Shown: positions 1 to 8,635, counted from the first letter of the stretch. The stretch: 64,000 nt of DNA from Oricola nitratireducens (GCF_014904745.1 NZ_JACZCS010000023.1:142907-206906), one strand, 5' to 3'. The notes: generated from the sequence alone by a model not told the origin. Numbers and translations are program-made.

Positions 1-343
1 CCGCCTCGCCGACCAGCATGCCGATACGCTCCTTCATCTCGCGGGCGGCCTTGTTGGTGAAGGTGACGGCGAGGATCTGCGACGGCCAGGCGAGGCCGAG
101 CGACAATATATGGGCGATGCGGGTGGTCAGGACGCGGGTCTTGCCGGTGCCGGCGCCGGCGAGCACGAGCACCGGACCCTCGGTCGTCTCGACGGCGCGG
201 CGCTGCTCCGCGTTGAGGCCCTCGAGATAGTCGGGCCGCCGGGGCTGCCGGGCGGCCATGGCGCGCGCGGCGATGCCCGATGCCGCCGGGGCAGGGCGGG
301 ATGGCTCGTCGCCGAAGGGGATGTCGTCGAAAGGATCGCTCAT
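1..343 (-). CDS. uvrD: UvrD/PcrA-family DNA helicase, N-terminal part only (cut by window edge)
   Basis: Superfamily 1 ATP-dependent 3'-5' DNA helicase used in excision and mismatch repair. Only the first ~114 residues lie in the window; the rest runs off the left edge. After an acidic, proline-rich leader of ~35 residues comes the Q-motif region (LNAEQRRAV), Walker A (AGAGTGKT) and motif Ia ([16 protein letters not shown]), which is the canonical order of UvrD/PcrA/Rep. The ATG is at 343 and the protein reads [14 protein letters not shown]. No other start fits as well. UvrD is the most likely member, but Rep or PcrA naming cannot be separated from this fragment. Confidence 0.9.
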   Translation of the reverse strand, partial: MSDPFDDIPFGDEPSRPAPAASGIAARAMAARQPRRPDYLEGLNAEQRRAVETTEGPVLVLAGAGTGKTRVLTTRIAHILSLGLAWPSQILAVTFTNKAAREMKERIGMLVGEA

Positions 344-420
344 TGACAGGGAATGTAGTGATTCGGCGGAAGAAAGCCAGCAATCCGGGCGTTTATCCCG
401 CCAAACGATCCCGAAATGTT

Positions 421-1080
421 CTAGTCTTCCGCCCAGAGCCGGAGCAGGTTGTTTTGCACCTTGAGCAGTCGGTCGAGCGTGGCGCGCGACGCGCCCTCCT
501 GCCGCGACGCGGCGATGACGTTGTCGAGCTCGAACAGGATGTCGCGCTGTTCGGCGCCGCGCACGAGGCTGCGCACCCAGCCGACGACCACGAGGCGCTC
601 GCCGGACGTGACGGGGGCGACGCGGTGCAGCGTCGTCGAGGGATAGACGAAGGCGGAGCCGGCGGCCTCCTTGACCGAAACGTTGCCGCCCGGCGCCTCG
701 ATCTCCAGTTCGCCGCCCCGATAAGCGTCCGGGGCGGAGATGAACAGGGTGAAGGAGAGGTCGGTGCGCCTGCCGTCCATCAGCGCGTCGTCGACATGCA
801 TGCCGTATTCCATGGCCTCGCGGTAGCGCGACACCATCAGCCTGACGAAATCGCGCGGGCGGGCAAAGGCCGCAAAGACGGGGTTGGCGCGCAGCGCCGC
901 CTCGACCTTGGCGGTGATGGCGGCGGCTGCCTTCGCGTCGAGCTGCTGGTTGCGCTTGACGTCTTTCGCCTGCCAGCCGGCGGTCTTCGCGCCGTCGGCG
1001 AAACCGGCCTCGGCCTCGGCGAGCGTCTCCGCGATGGCGTCGACCTCGGCCTCGCTCAGGATGTTCTCGATCGTCAGCAT
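421..1080 (-). CDS. PKHD-type Fe(II)/2-oxoglutarate hydroxylase (PiuC/YbiX family)
   Basis: Cytosolic non-haem iron dioxygenase of the PiuC/YbiX family, 219 aa, close to the usual ~226. The metal triad is visible as H-x-D in [10 protein letters not shown] and a distal His in [10 protein letters not shown]; the 2-oxoglutarate-binding Arg follows in [10 protein letters not shown]. An upstream extension to 1125 is open, but the ATG at 1080 has an AGGCGG ribosome site and gives the family N-terminus MLTIENILS, so it was preferred. Genes of this family often sit with iron-uptake functions. Here the divergent neighbour is a secreted protein (1197-2018), not a TonB receptor. The substrate is not known. 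Confidence 0.9.
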   Translation of the reverse strand: MLTIENILSEAEVDAIAETLAEAEAGFADGAKTAGWQAKDVKRNQQLDAKAAAAITAKVEAALRANPVFAAFARPRDFVRLMVSRYREAMEYGMHVDDALMDGRRTDLSFTLFISAPDAYRGGELEIEAPGGNVSVKEAAGSAFVYPSTTLHRVAPVTSGERLVVVGWVRSLVRGAEQRDILFELDNVIAASRQEGASRATLDRLLKVQNNLLRLWAED

Positions 1081-1196
1081 GCGCCGCCTTTCTTCGCGAA
1101 TGGTTCCGGTTCTTAAAGTTGACATTTCCGGTTGAGTTAACTCTTAGCCGATGATAGCGAATTTCGGCAATACGGACTTCGAGTTGCGAGGCGACC

Positions 1197-2018
1197 ATGA
1201 AGAAAACGATCAGAAAGCTCGCGGTGCTGGGCACGGCGGTGGCGGCGACGACCGCGGCGCAGGCGGGCCCGCTTGTCGGCAACAATTTCCCGGGCAAGAC
1301 TTTCCACGATACGAGCGCGATCGCCGGAGCGTTGGCGCCGCTGATCCTGGCGGCCGGTTCGGGCGGCGAGGCCGGCGAGGGCGTCGGCACGGGGGTCGAC
1401 GAAGACCTGGCGTTTCATATCGGGGTCGGCGAGATCGCCGGCAAGATGATCGCCGCGGCGGCGCTCTACGAACAGGGCCAGGCCGCGGCGGCGAAGGGCC
1501 ACCTGGTGCGCCCGTCCGACGACATCTACACGGCGCTCAAGCCGATGCTGACCGAGTTCAACATGCCGGGCTTTGCCGCGGAACTGACAGCGCTGGCCGA
1601 CGCGATCGACCAAGGCGCGCCGGCCGATGAGGTGAAATCGAAGCTTGCGGCGCTGACCGCCGCCACGCAGGAAAACGGCGCGCCGGAAGCGCCGCGCGAA
1701 CTGGCGCTGACCATCGTGCACCTGGTGCGCAATGCCGGCGGCGACTATGCGAATGGCGTGACGGACGGCAAGGTGACGGACGCGCATGAATACCAGGACG
1801 CCTGGGGCTACGTGCAGGCGGCGAAGCGGCTGCTTGGCGGCGCGCCCGACTTCATGCGCGAGGAATATGGCAAGGAGTTCGAGAAGATCTCCGCCTATCT
1901 GGACGGGCTGGACAGCGCGTGGCCGGACCTCACCGGCGAAAAGCCCGCCGGGACCGAGTCCTCCGTCATCGCCGGAACGGCGGCGCGCATCGAACTGGTG
2001 TCGCTGCGGATGGATTGA
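1197..2018 (+). CDS. Secreted alpha-helical protein of unknown function
   Basis: 273 aa with a clear Sec signal peptide ([20 protein letters not shown], cleavage near AQA-GP). The mature part looks entirely helical. It carries a HIGVGEI segment, then [19 protein letters not shown], and a C-terminal [18 protein letters not shown] segment. The pattern GHL-P-D-IY followed by a D/E-rich helix recalls periplasmic helical domains found with iron permeases and imelysin-like proteins, but this is impression rather than a firm family call. It is divergent from a PiuC-type Fe(II) hydroxylase, which fits an iron-related role. Its last 28 codons have a decayed copy at 4441-4524, so a paralogue once lay nearby. 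Confidence 0.8.
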   Translation: MKKTIRKLAVLGTAVAATTAAQAGPLVGNNFPGKTFHDTSAIAGALAPLILAAGSGGEAGEGVGTGVDEDLAFHIGVGEIAGKMIAAAALYEQGQAAAAKGHLVRPSDDIYTALKPMLTEFNMPGFAAELTALADAIDQGAPADEVKSKLAALTAATQENGAPEAPRELALTIVHLVRNAGGDYANGVTDGKVTDAHEYQDAWGYVQAAKRLLGGAPDFMREEYGKEFEKISAYLDGLDSAWPDLTGEKPAGTESSVIAGTAARIELVSLRMD

Positions 2019-2093
2019 GTACCGTTCGCGCGGAGCGGCCGGGCTTGCGCGGCAATTGCTCGACAGGACAGGCAGCCGTGACAGGGGCGAAGC

Positions 2094-3155
2094 ATGTATC
2101 GCGCATTCTTTCGATCGATGGCGGCGGCCGTCCTGCTTTTGGTCCTCACCGGCTGCACCGGCATTTCCTACTATGCGCAGTCCCTGAACGGCCATATCCG
2201 CATGATCTCGGCTCGCCAGAAGGTCGAAAGGCTCATCGACGATCCTTCCGAGCCGAGCGCATTGCGCGCGCAGCTGGAACTGGCAAGCGACATCCGCCGC
2301 TTCGCAACCGGTGAACTCGCGCTGCCGGACAACAACAGCTATCGCGTCTATGTCGACACCCACCGGGATTTCGTCACATGGGCCGTCTTCGCGGCGCCCG
2401 AATTCTCGCTGAACGCACGCAGCTGGTGCTTTCCGCTCTACGGATGCGTGCCCTATCGGGGCTATTTTTCCCGCGAGGCGGCATCCCGGTTCGCCGCCGG
2501 GATCGAACGGCAAGGCCTGGACGTCTACATATCGGGCGTTACCGCCTATTCGACGCTCGGATTGTTCAGCGACCCGCTGCTCAACACGATGCTCCGCCAT
2601 GATGAAACCTACCTCGCCGGACTGGTGTTTCACGAACTTGCCCACCAGCGCTTCTATGTGCGTGGCGACACCGCATTCAACGAGGCCTTCGCCGTCGCCG
2701 TCGAGACGACCGGTGTGAAGAAGTGGCTGAGGCGGAGGCACGAGACCGCAGCGTTACGGCGTTACGAAGCCGGCCGGAAGCGCGAGGCCGATTTTCTCGC
2801 GCTCGTGGCCGAGGCGCGAAACGAGTTGAAGGCCGTCTATGGCGGTTCGGGCGACGCAGAGCAAAAACGGGTGGCGAAAGAAGCCGTCATCGAAAATCTG
2901 CGGCTGCGGTATCGGCGTCTAAGGGACGGCCGCTGGGGCGGATATGACGGGTACGATGCCTGGTTCGATAGCCCGATCAACAACGCGAAGCTCGCGGCGA
3001 CCGGCTTCTACAACGATCTGGCGCCGGCTTTCGTGCATCTGCTGGACGTCTGCTCGGGCGACTATCCGGATTTCTACGCGGCGGTCGCGCGCCTTGGCGC
3101 GCTGGACAGGGACAAGCGCCACGATGCGCTGAAGGCGGCGAAGAGCTGCGATTGA
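2094..3155 (+). CDS. Lipoprotein zinc aminopeptidase-like protein (Aminopep/DUF2265 type)
   Basis: 353 aa. The N-terminus is a lipoprotein signal with lipobox LTGC (Cys at ~21), so it is probably anchored on the periplasmic side. A zinc-protease HExxH-type motif is visible as FHELAHQRFY near residue 183, followed ~15 residues later by NEAFAVAVE, whose Glu is the likely third zinc ligand. This order and the Y-x-A-Q-S-L-x-G-H opening match the putative aminopeptidase family PF10023. The ATG at 2094 is preceded by GGGGCGAAGC. It lies 75 bp after the secreted helical protein and may share its transcript. Confidence 0.85.
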   Translation: MYRAFFRSMAAAVLLLVLTGCTGISYYAQSLNGHIRMISARQKVERLIDDPSEPSALRAQLELASDIRRFATGELALPDNNSYRVYVDTHRDFVTWAVFAAPEFSLNARSWCFPLYGCVPYRGYFSREAASRFAAGIERQGLDVYISGVTAYSTLGLFSDPLLNTMLRHDETYLAGLVFHELAHQRFYVRGDTAFNEAFAVAVETTGVKKWLRRRHETAALRRYEAGRKREADFLALVAEARNELKAVYGGSGDAEQKRVAKEAVIENLRLRYRRLRDGRWGGYDGYDAWFDSPINNAKLAATGFYNDLAPAFVHLLDVCSGDYPDFYAAVARLGALDRDKRHDALKAAKSCD

Positions 3156-3210
3156 CGGGGCGGCTGCGACCCGCCGGCCGCGCCATCCCTGTCCATCGGC
3201 CGCCGCGCGG

Positions 3211-3429
3211 TCAATCCCTGCCGTATCTCGTATACATCCATTGAACGCCGAACTCGCTTGCGCAAATCGCCGGATTGGTCAGCAGCATCTCGTCGATCAA
3301 CTCGTGCCTTTCTTCCCGGCTTTGTGGAGGGTTCGGCTTGCCGGACCGTGACGGTTCGGACCCGGCGCGACGGCCAAGAAGCATGTCGACATAGTCCCGA
3401 ATTCGCGGAGAAAGCGTCAGCGATGTCAT
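3211..3429 (-). CDS. Small hypothetical protein
   Basis: 72 aa when started at the ATG at 3429 (AGGATCGG ribosome site); a longer 97-aa reading to 3504 lacks a good site. The protein begins MTSLTLSPRIRDYVDMLLGR, has a central Pro/Ser/Arg-rich linker and ends in a helix plus EFGVQWMYTRYGRD. No family is recognised and no signal peptide or membrane segment is seen. It is divergent from the LysR gene 97 bp away, an arrangement typical of a LysR regulator and a target gene, so it may be the regulator's target. Coding status is likely but not certain. Confidence 0.5.
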   Translation of the reverse strand: MTSLTLSPRIRDYVDMLLGRRAGSEPSRSGKPNPPQSREERHELIDEMLLTNPAICASEFGVQWMYTRYGRD

Positions 3430-3525
3430 TTTTCCGATCCTGTCCCGGGTTGCTTCGCTGTCGCCGAGGGTAAGCCGCCGCGATTCAGGCTGGAACATTC
3501 CCAAACGTTGTGCTGATCTTCAAAA

Positions 3526-4422
3526 ATGAAGAACGATTTTCAGAACTGGTCCGACGTCAGGGTCTTTCTGGCCGTGTTCAGGAAGGGGTCGACGCTTGCG
3601 GCCTCGCACGCGCTCGGAGTCGCGCAGCCAACCGTCGCGCGCCGAATCGAGGCATTGGAGCACCAGCTCGGGCTGATCCTTTTCGAGCGAGACAATCGCG
3701 GGTTCCGGCCAACCGAAGCCGCCCGGTCGCTGCTGCCGCATGCAGAAGTGCTGGAGGCAGCAGCGTCAGAACTGGCGAAGAACGCAGACAGCCTGTCGCG
3801 TCCGCGTCCCATCCGGATAACCGCGTTCTCGGCCAATTTTTCGCCGCGCGTGACGCAGGTTTTCAGCGAATTCTCCACACTGCATCCGGAGGTGCGGTTC
3901 GAGTTCCTGCCGGGCGTCAAAACGCTCGATCTTTCGGCAGGCGAAGCCGATATCGCATTGCGCATAACGGCAAGCGAACCGGATCAAAACCTTATTTGCA
4001 GGAAAATCAGCACGGCGCGTTTCACGCTTTACGGCGCGCCGGCCTATGCGAAGAAACACGGCCTGCCGCGGTCCCCCGAAGAAATGCAGGGTCATTCGTT
4101 CGTGACTTTCGAGCGCACCGGCATGCACTTTCAATTTCGCGAATGGCTGCTGCGACAAATTTCGCCGGAGCAGATCGTCATGTCGTTCAGCGAGATCGAA
4201 TTGATGGACGCCGCCATAAGGGCCGGGCACGGTCTTGGCGTCATGAACCTGAAGCTGGCCGAAGCCGATGAGAGAGCCGGAACGCTGATACGCTGCTTCG
4301 AGCCGCCCGAGGAGATGTCGGCGCAGCACATGATCCTCATCTCGCCGGACGCCTATCGGCGGCCGGAAGTGAAGGCGTTCACGAAATTTTTCGGCCCGCG
4401 CTACGCGGCGATTTTCCGATAG
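3526..4422 (+). CDS. LysR-family transcriptional regulator
   Basis: 298 aa, the usual LysR length. The N-terminal winged helix-turn-helix is clear: FLAVFRKGSTLAASHALGVAQPTVARRIEALEHQLG, residues ~14-50, followed by the linker helix and a periplasmic-binding-protein-like effector domain from ~90 (IRITAFSANFSPRV). The effector is unknown. The divergent small gene at 3211-3429 is the most likely direct target, sharing a 96-bp intergenic region; LysR proteins usually also repress themselves from such a site. Immediately downstream lies a decayed paralogue fragment (4441-4524), so this gene may have arrived by an insertion or rearrangement. Confidence 0.93.
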   Translation: MKNDFQNWSDVRVFLAVFRKGSTLAASHALGVAQPTVARRIEALEHQLGLILFERDNRGFRPTEAARSLLPHAEVLEAAASELAKNADSLSRPRPIRITAFSANFSPRVTQVFSEFSTLHPEVRFEFLPGVKTLDLSAGEADIALRITASEPDQNLICRKISTARFTLYGAPAYAKKHGLPRSPEEMQGHSFVTFERTGMHFQFREWLLRQISPEQIVMSFSEIELMDAAIRAGHGLGVMNLKLAEADERAGTLIRCFEPPEEMSAQHMILISPDAYRRPEVKAFTKFFGPRYAAIFR

Positions 4423-4440
4423 CGGCTCCGCCCGCTCGCG

Positions 4441-4524
4441 GGCGAAAAGCGCGCCGGAACCGGTTCCTCCGTCATCGCCGGAATTGATGTGGGCATCGGG
4501 CAGGCGTTTTCCCGGACGGATTGA
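4441..4524 (+). pseudogene. Remnant of a paralogue of the secreted protein at 1197-2018 (C-terminal 27 codons plus stop)
   Basis: Bases 4441-4483 match 1935-1977 at 39 of 43 positions. The same reading frame continues to a stop at 4522-4524. Both copies are exactly 28 codons from the shared GGCGAAAAG to a shared GAT TGA, with no indel. The first 14 codons read GEKRAGTGSSVIAG here and [14 protein letters not shown] in the intact gene; the rest has diverged. No start codon or upstream coding part remains, because the LysR gene ends 18 bp before it. This is read directly from the sequence; the history (lost tandem duplicate, or an insertion that brought in 2.4 kb) is inference. Confidence 0.65.
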
Positions 4525-4569
4525 ACCGGACGGCTTTCGGCCGCCCGGTTCCTGCCGCGACGTCGGGGA

Positions 4570-5210
4570 TCACTGCGCCGGAGCGGCGGGCGGTTCCTCC
4601 CCGGGAACGGCCGGGGTCGCCGGCGGAAGCGCGCCCGTCACGCCCGTATCCGTGCCGCCGATGCCCTGCATGTCCTGCTGGCGCCGCTCGGCGGCCGCCT
4701 GGGCCTCCTTCGTCACGAATTCCGGAGCGGATTCCAGCTGGTCGCGGGTGGTGTCGAGCGTCACCCTCATGTCGCCGGCTTCCGGATTTTCCGTGATGGT
4801 CAGCGCGCTGAAACGGACGCCGACATTCTTCTCGCCGATGCCGAGAAACCCGCCGACGCCGATGATGACGCCCTCGAGCTTGCCGTCGGCCGAGACGACG
4901 AGATCGTTGATATCGCCGAGCGTTTCGTCCTGGCTGTCGGTGACCGTGTGGCCGACCAGCTTGGTCGAGCGATACTGGTTGTCCGCCTCGTAGACGAAGA
5001 AGATGTCGCTGCCGGTTTCGGCCTGTCCCGTCACGGTATTCCCGGTGTCCATGGAGCCGCCATCCATTGTTCCGTCAACGGTGGCAGTTGCTCCGTCGTC
5101 GCCGGGCACGATGATGGCCGGCTTGTCCGCTGTCCTGCGCGAAAACCGGGGCCATCGGGGCCATGATCAGGGCGAGGGTCGCGGTCGAAGTCAAAAGCTT
5201 GCGTTTCATG
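4570..5210 (-). pseudogene. Exported PRC-barrel domain protein, interrupted by a frameshift
   Basis: The ATG at 5210 (AGGAGACTGTC before it) opens a perfect signal peptide (MKRKLLTSTATLALIMAPMA...VFAQDS), but that frame stops at 5075-5077. The mature protein continues one base out of phase from about 5115-5135 (frame reading DKPAIIVPGDDG) to 4570. It has a PRC-barrel domain (YRSTKLVGHTVTDSQDETLGDINDLV ... GVIIGVGGFLGIGEKNVGV) and a Pro/Ala-rich tail. Removing one base near 5128 would restore a ~212-aa exported protein. Either the gene is freshly broken or the base is an assembly error; the intact reading frame on both sides favours error or a very recent mutation. Confidence 0.75.
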
Positions 5211-5259
5211 ACAGTCTCCTCTTTTCGCGGCGTCGCACGTGGCGCGCCATCGAACGGAA

Positions 5260-5285
5260 AACGGCGGCGGACCGGCACCGGTTCC
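5260..5285 (-). promoter_or_regulatory. EcfG-type (general stress sigma factor) promoter of the PRC-barrel gene
   Basis: On the minus strand GGAAC (5281-5285) is followed after exactly 17 bases by CGTT (5260-5263). This matches the alphaproteobacterial EcfG consensus GGAAC-N16/17-CGTT. It lies ~50 bp upstream of the ATG at 5210, and PRC-barrel proteins are frequent members of the general stress regulon in this class. Motif seen directly; regulation is inference. Confidence 0.55.
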
Positions 5286-5419
5286 CGAGCGCGGGAACAA
5301 ACCGGTTTTCTCCCCGACACAGATCGTGATGGAACCGTTTTCAGCGATTTCCCGGATGACGCCGCCCGGCGAAGTCCCTAGATTGGCCGTCTGGAATTCG
5401 TCACCACCGGGAGGACATG

Positions 5420-7063
5420 ATGGAAGGCACGATCTATGGCGAAGGGCTCGACCGCAACGCGGCCAATTACCAGCCGCTGACGCCGCTGAAGCACCTGCAG
5501 CGCGCAGCCGGGATATTCCCGGACCATGTCGCCATCATCCACGGATCGCTGCGCCGGACCTATGCCGATTTCTACGCCCGCTCGCGCAAGCTCGCCTCGG
5601 CGCTGGAAAAGGCCGGCGTCAAGCGCGGCGAGACGGTGGCGGCGATGCTGTCGAACACGCCGGCGATGCTGGAGGCCCATCACGGCGTGCCGATGGCCGG
5701 CGCGGTGCTGCTGTCGCTCAACACGCGTCTCGACGCCGACATCATCGCCTTCCAGCTCGACCATGGCGAGGCCAAGGTGGTGATCGTCGACCGCGAGTTT
5801 TCCGCCGTGATGGCCTCGGCGCTGAAGCGGGCGGAGGCCAATCCGCTGGTGATCAATTACGACGATCCGGACTATCCCGACGACGCGCCGTTCCCCAAGG
5901 GCGAGATGCTGGGCGTCATCGAATACGAGGATTTCATCGCCGACGGCGACCCGGATTACGCGTGGGCGATGCCGCAGGACGAGTGGGACGCGATCTCGCT
6001 CAACTACACGTCGGGGACGACCGGCAACCCGAAGGGCGTCGTCTACCACCATCGCGGCGCGGCGCTGATGGGCTATGCCAACGTCATTGCGTCCGGCATG
6101 ACCAAGCACCCGGTCTATCTGTGGACGCTGCCGATGTTCCACTGCAACGGCTGGTGCTTTCCGTGGACGCTCGCGGTGCAGGCGGGCACGCATGTGTGTC
6201 TGAGATGGGTGCGCGCCAACGCGATGTATGACGCGATCGCCGACCACGGGGTGACGCACTTATGCGGGGCCCCGATCGTCATGTCGACGCTGATCAACGC
6301 GCCGGACGACGAGAAGCGCGAATTTCCGCAGACGGTGACCTTCAACACCGCCGCCGCGCCGCCGCCGGAAAGCGTGCTCGCCGGCATGGCCGATGCCGGT
6401 TTCGAGGTGACGCATCTCTACGGGCTGACCGAGACCTACGGGCCGGCGGTGGTCAACGAGTGGCACGCGCAGTGGAACCTGCTCGACGGGCCGCACAAGG
6501 CGGCGCAGAAGGCGCGCCAGGGCGTGCGCTACACGGCGCTGGAGGACGTCACCGTGATGGACCCGGAGACGATGCAAAAGGTGCCCGCCGACGGCGAGAC
6601 GATGGGCGAGGTGATGTTCCGCGGCAATATCGTCATGAAGGGCTACCTCAAGAACCCGTCGGCGACCGACGAGGCGTTTCGCGGCGGCTGGTTCCATTCC
6701 GGGGATCTCGGCGTGATGCACGAGGACGGCTATATCCAGCTGAAGGACCGCTCCAAGGACATCATCATCTCCGGCGGCGAGAACATCTCGTCGATCGAGG
6801 TTGAGGACGCGATCTACAAGCACCCCGCCGTCGCGGCGGTGGCGGTGGTGGCGCGGCCCGACGACAAATGGGGCGAAACGCCCTGCGCCTTCATCGAACT
6901 GAAGCCCGGCAAGGCGGCGAGCGCCGACGAGATCATCGAGCACTGCCGCGCCCTGATCGCGCGGTTCAAATGCCCGCGCCACGTGGTGTTCACGGAACTG
7001 CCGAAGACCTCGACGGGCAAGGTGCAGAAATATGTGCTGCGGGAGCACGCGAAAGGAGTCTGA
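5420..7063 (+). CDS. Acyl-CoA synthetase (AMP-dependent synthetase/ligase family)
   Basis: ~547 aa. It activates a carboxylic acid to the acyl-AMP and then the CoA thioester. Core motifs are in order: A3 (LNYTSGTTGNPKGVVYHHRG, ~195-215), A5 (LYGLTETYGPAVV, ~335), A7 (GWFHSGDLG, ~430), A8 (DRSKDIIISGGENISSIEVE, ~447-466) and the catalytic Lys of A10 in PKTSTGKVQKY near the C-terminus. The opening EGLDRNAANYQPLTPLKHL is typical of the alphaproteobacterial acyl-CoA synthetase group PRK08162; chain-length specificity cannot be read. Two ATGs are adjacent (5417 and 5420); GGAGG at 5410-5414 is better spaced for the second. It is a single gene with no fatty-acid neighbours. Confidence 0.93.
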   Translation: MEGTIYGEGLDRNAANYQPLTPLKHLQRAAGIFPDHVAIIHGSLRRTYADFYARSRKLASALEKAGVKRGETVAAMLSNTPAMLEAHHGVPMAGAVLLSLNTRLDADIIAFQLDHGEAKVVIVDREFSAVMASALKRAEANPLVINYDDPDYPDDAPFPKGEMLGVIEYEDFIADGDPDYAWAMPQDEWDAISLNYTSGTTGNPKGVVYHHRGAALMGYANVIASGMTKHPVYLWTLPMFHCNGWCFPWTLAVQAGTHVCLRWVRANAMYDAIADHGVTHLCGAPIVMSTLINAPDDEKREFPQTVTFNTAAAPPPESVLAGMADAGFEVTHLYGLTETYGPAVVNEWHAQWNLLDGPHKAAQKARQGVRYTALEDVTVMDPETMQKVPADGETMGEVMFRGNIVMKGYLKNPSATDEAFRGGWFHSGDLGVMHEDGYIQLKDRSKDIIISGGENISSIEVEDAIYKHPAVAAVAVVARPDDKWGETPCAFIELKPGKAASADEIIEHCRALIARFKCPRHVVFTELPKTSTGKVQKYVLREHAKGV

Positions 7064-7092
7064 ATGCCCCTCGCCGCGATTGCGGCTCGAGC

Positions 7093-7131
7093 TTGAAACG
7101 CTTAACGACAGCTGTCATAAATATAGCGACA
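7093..7131 (+). promoter_or_regulatory. Probable promoter and operator of the Xre-RES toxin-antitoxin operon
   Basis: TTGAAA (7093-7098) is followed 18 bases later by ATAAAT. A perfect 10-bp palindrome GACAGCTGTC (7107-7116) lies between them, and a second TGTC...GACA pair spans 7113-7131. An operator overlapping the promoter fits the autorepression usual for this antitoxin class. Element positions are seen; function is inferred. Confidence 0.4.
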
Positions 7132-7153
7132 ATTGACGTTTCGAGAGGCTGTC

Positions 7154-7621
7154 ATGATTGAAGCAACACCCATCGAGCAAGATGTCGTGCGAACATTTGA
7201 CCTTCTTGGCGGGAAGGCGACGATTTCCACGCCTGTGCGGAACAGCATGGAAGCTCATGATCTTTTGATGACGGGGCTGCCGGTTTTGGCCCTGTTGCAC
7301 CTCATTGAACGGATCGATTTGCCAAGCGCGGAAAGTGGATTCGAGAAGGCGATCGGGATCAGCTTGAGAACGCTGCAGCGGCGAAGAAAGGACGCGGCGA
7401 CCAATCTCAGCGTCGAGCAGGGCAACAGGACCTGGAAATTCGCCGAAATTCTCGGACGAGCGACGGAGGTGTTCGGCTCCAAGGAGGAGGCGGAAGCCTG
7501 GATGACGCGCCCGGCAATCGGTCTAGACCAGCGCAAGCCGTTGGATCTGATGGCGACAACCGCCGGCGTCGAGGCGGTGGAGGACTATCTTACCCGCATC
7601 GAATTCGGGGTTTATACGTGA
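7154..7621 (+). CDS. Xre/MbcA/ParS-type antitoxin of a type II toxin-antitoxin pair
   Basis: 155 aa from the ATG at 7154 (GAGAGGCTGTC before it). Antitoxins of the Xre-RES systems neutralise the RES toxin and bind their own promoter. The Xre-like N-terminal region contains GFEKAIGISLRTLQRRRKDAATNLSVEQGNRTW, and the C-terminal toxin-binding DUF2384 part has ILGRATEVFGSKEEAEAWMTRPAIGLDQRKPLDLMATTAGVEAVEDYLTRIEFGVY, which matches the MbcA/ParS C-terminal pattern closely. It overlaps the toxin gene by 4 bases (GTGA), so translation is coupled. Palindromes at 7107-7131 are likely operators. Confidence 0.92.
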   Translation: MIEATPIEQDVVRTFDLLGGKATISTPVRNSMEAHDLLMTGLPVLALLHLIERIDLPSAESGFEKAIGISLRTLQRRRKDAATNLSVEQGNRTWKFAEILGRATEVFGSKEEAEAWMTRPAIGLDQRKPLDLMATTAGVEAVEDYLTRIEFGVYT

Positions 7622-8115
7622 CGCCTTTGCCGCCGCCGCTTGGGACAGGGGAAATCCGGTTCTGGCGGCTCGATGACCAGGTTCACGCGCAGACCTGGGA
7701 CAGCGGCGAAGGCAGCTTCCGCGTCGGTGGGCGTTGGAACTCTCCGGGCGTTCGCGCGGTCTATGCTTCACTCGATCCTTCCACGGCGATACTGGAGGTC
7801 GCCGTTCACAAGACTTTCCGCGTCCTCGATACGAAACCGCATGTCATGACGTCAGCGCGTATAACGGATCCGGGCACGATCCATGTTGTGAAACCGGTGC
7901 ACGTGCCCAATCCCAATTGGCTTGCGCCGTGCCCTCCGAACACGAATCAACAGAAGTTCGGCGACAATCTCCTGGCTCACTATCGGTTCATCCTGATCCC
8001 AAGCGCGGTTTCTCCGCACAGCTGGAACCTCATCTTTAATTCGACAAAACCCTCAAGCGACTACAAAGACGTGAAACAGGAACGCTTCGCGCTGGATCCG
8101 AGGTTGCAGGACTGA
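7618..8115 (+). CDS. RES-domain toxin (NAD+-targeting toxin of the Xre-RES pair)
   Basis: 165 aa, starting with GTG inside the antitoxin stop. RES toxins (MbcT/ParT relatives) degrade or transfer ADP-ribose from NAD+. Signature residues are visible: Arg and Gly-Arg-Trp-Asn in SFRVGGRWNSPG (~36-45), Tyr and Ser in AVYASLDPSTAILE and the Glu of AILEVAVH (~58), and a late Ser region near SPHSWNLIFN. Length and order match the family, so the toxin appears intact. The pair is plausibly mobile, though no transposase or att site is seen around it. Confidence 0.92.
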   Translation: MTPLPPPLGTGEIRFWRLDDQVHAQTWDSGEGSFRVGGRWNSPGVRAVYASLDPSTAILEVAVHKTFRVLDTKPHVMTSARITDPGTIHVVKPVHVPNPNWLAPCPPNTNQQKFGDNLLAHYRFILIPSAVSPHSWNLIFNSTKPSSDYKDVKQERFALDPRLQD

Positions 8116-8233
8116 CAGTGTGGCGGACGGCTTGGTCGAAAAGGTTCTTTTGACCGCCCCAGCATGAATGTGCGGAAATTTGGGGCGTAGCGGCGATCTG
8201 CAGAAGCGCGACGACAAGGATAGGAGTTCATCG

Positions 8234-8635
8234 ATGAGCGGCACACATACCGGTTCCTGCCTTTGCGGCGCTGTCACCTTCGAGATTACGGGCGACTTCG
8301 ACAAGTTCTTCCTGTGCCATTGCAGCCGCTGCCGGAAGTTTTCCGGGACGGCGCATGCGTCGAACCTGTTTTCCTCCGACGCGCGGATCACCTGGCTGTC
8401 CGGGGAGGACAAGGTGAAGCCCTTCGAGGTGCCCGGCACGCGGTTTTCGAAGAACTTCTGCGCGGAGTGCGGCTCGCCGCTGCCGCGCCAGCGCGGCGAG
8501 GGCGTGATGGTGCCGGCCGGATGCCTCGACACCCCGGTCGAGATCAAGCCTGACGCGCATATCTTCTTTGCCGACAGGGCGAACTGGGACGAGCACCTGG
8601 AGGATGTGGAGACGTTCGATCAGCGGCCAGGGTGA
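8234..8635 (+). CDS. GFA family zinc-binding protein (glutathione-dependent formaldehyde-activating enzyme-like)
   Basis: 133 aa from the ATG at 8234 (AGGAG 8 bases upstream); an in-frame upstream ATG at 8168 lacks such a site. The CENP-V/GFA fold is shown by its three Cys clusters: GSCLCGAV (~8-13), CHCSRCRKFSG (~29-38) and FCAECGSP (~77-83), which bind two zinc ions. Most GFA-like proteins are not true formaldehyde-activating enzymes, so substrate and role are open. It stands alone between the toxin-antitoxin pair and trkH. Confidence 0.9.
   Translation: MSGTHTGSCLCGAVTFEITGDFDKFFLCHCSRCRKFSGTAHASNLFSSDARITWLSGEDKVKPFEVPGTRFSKNFCAECGSPLPRQRGEGVMVPAGCLDTPVEIKPDAHIFFADRANWDEHLEDVETFDQRPG

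Noticed and set aside
1137..2741. 534-codon minus-strand frame
   Set aside because: Antisense to the secreted protein and peptidase genes, Arg-rich translation typical of GC-rich shadow frames, and no domain seen.
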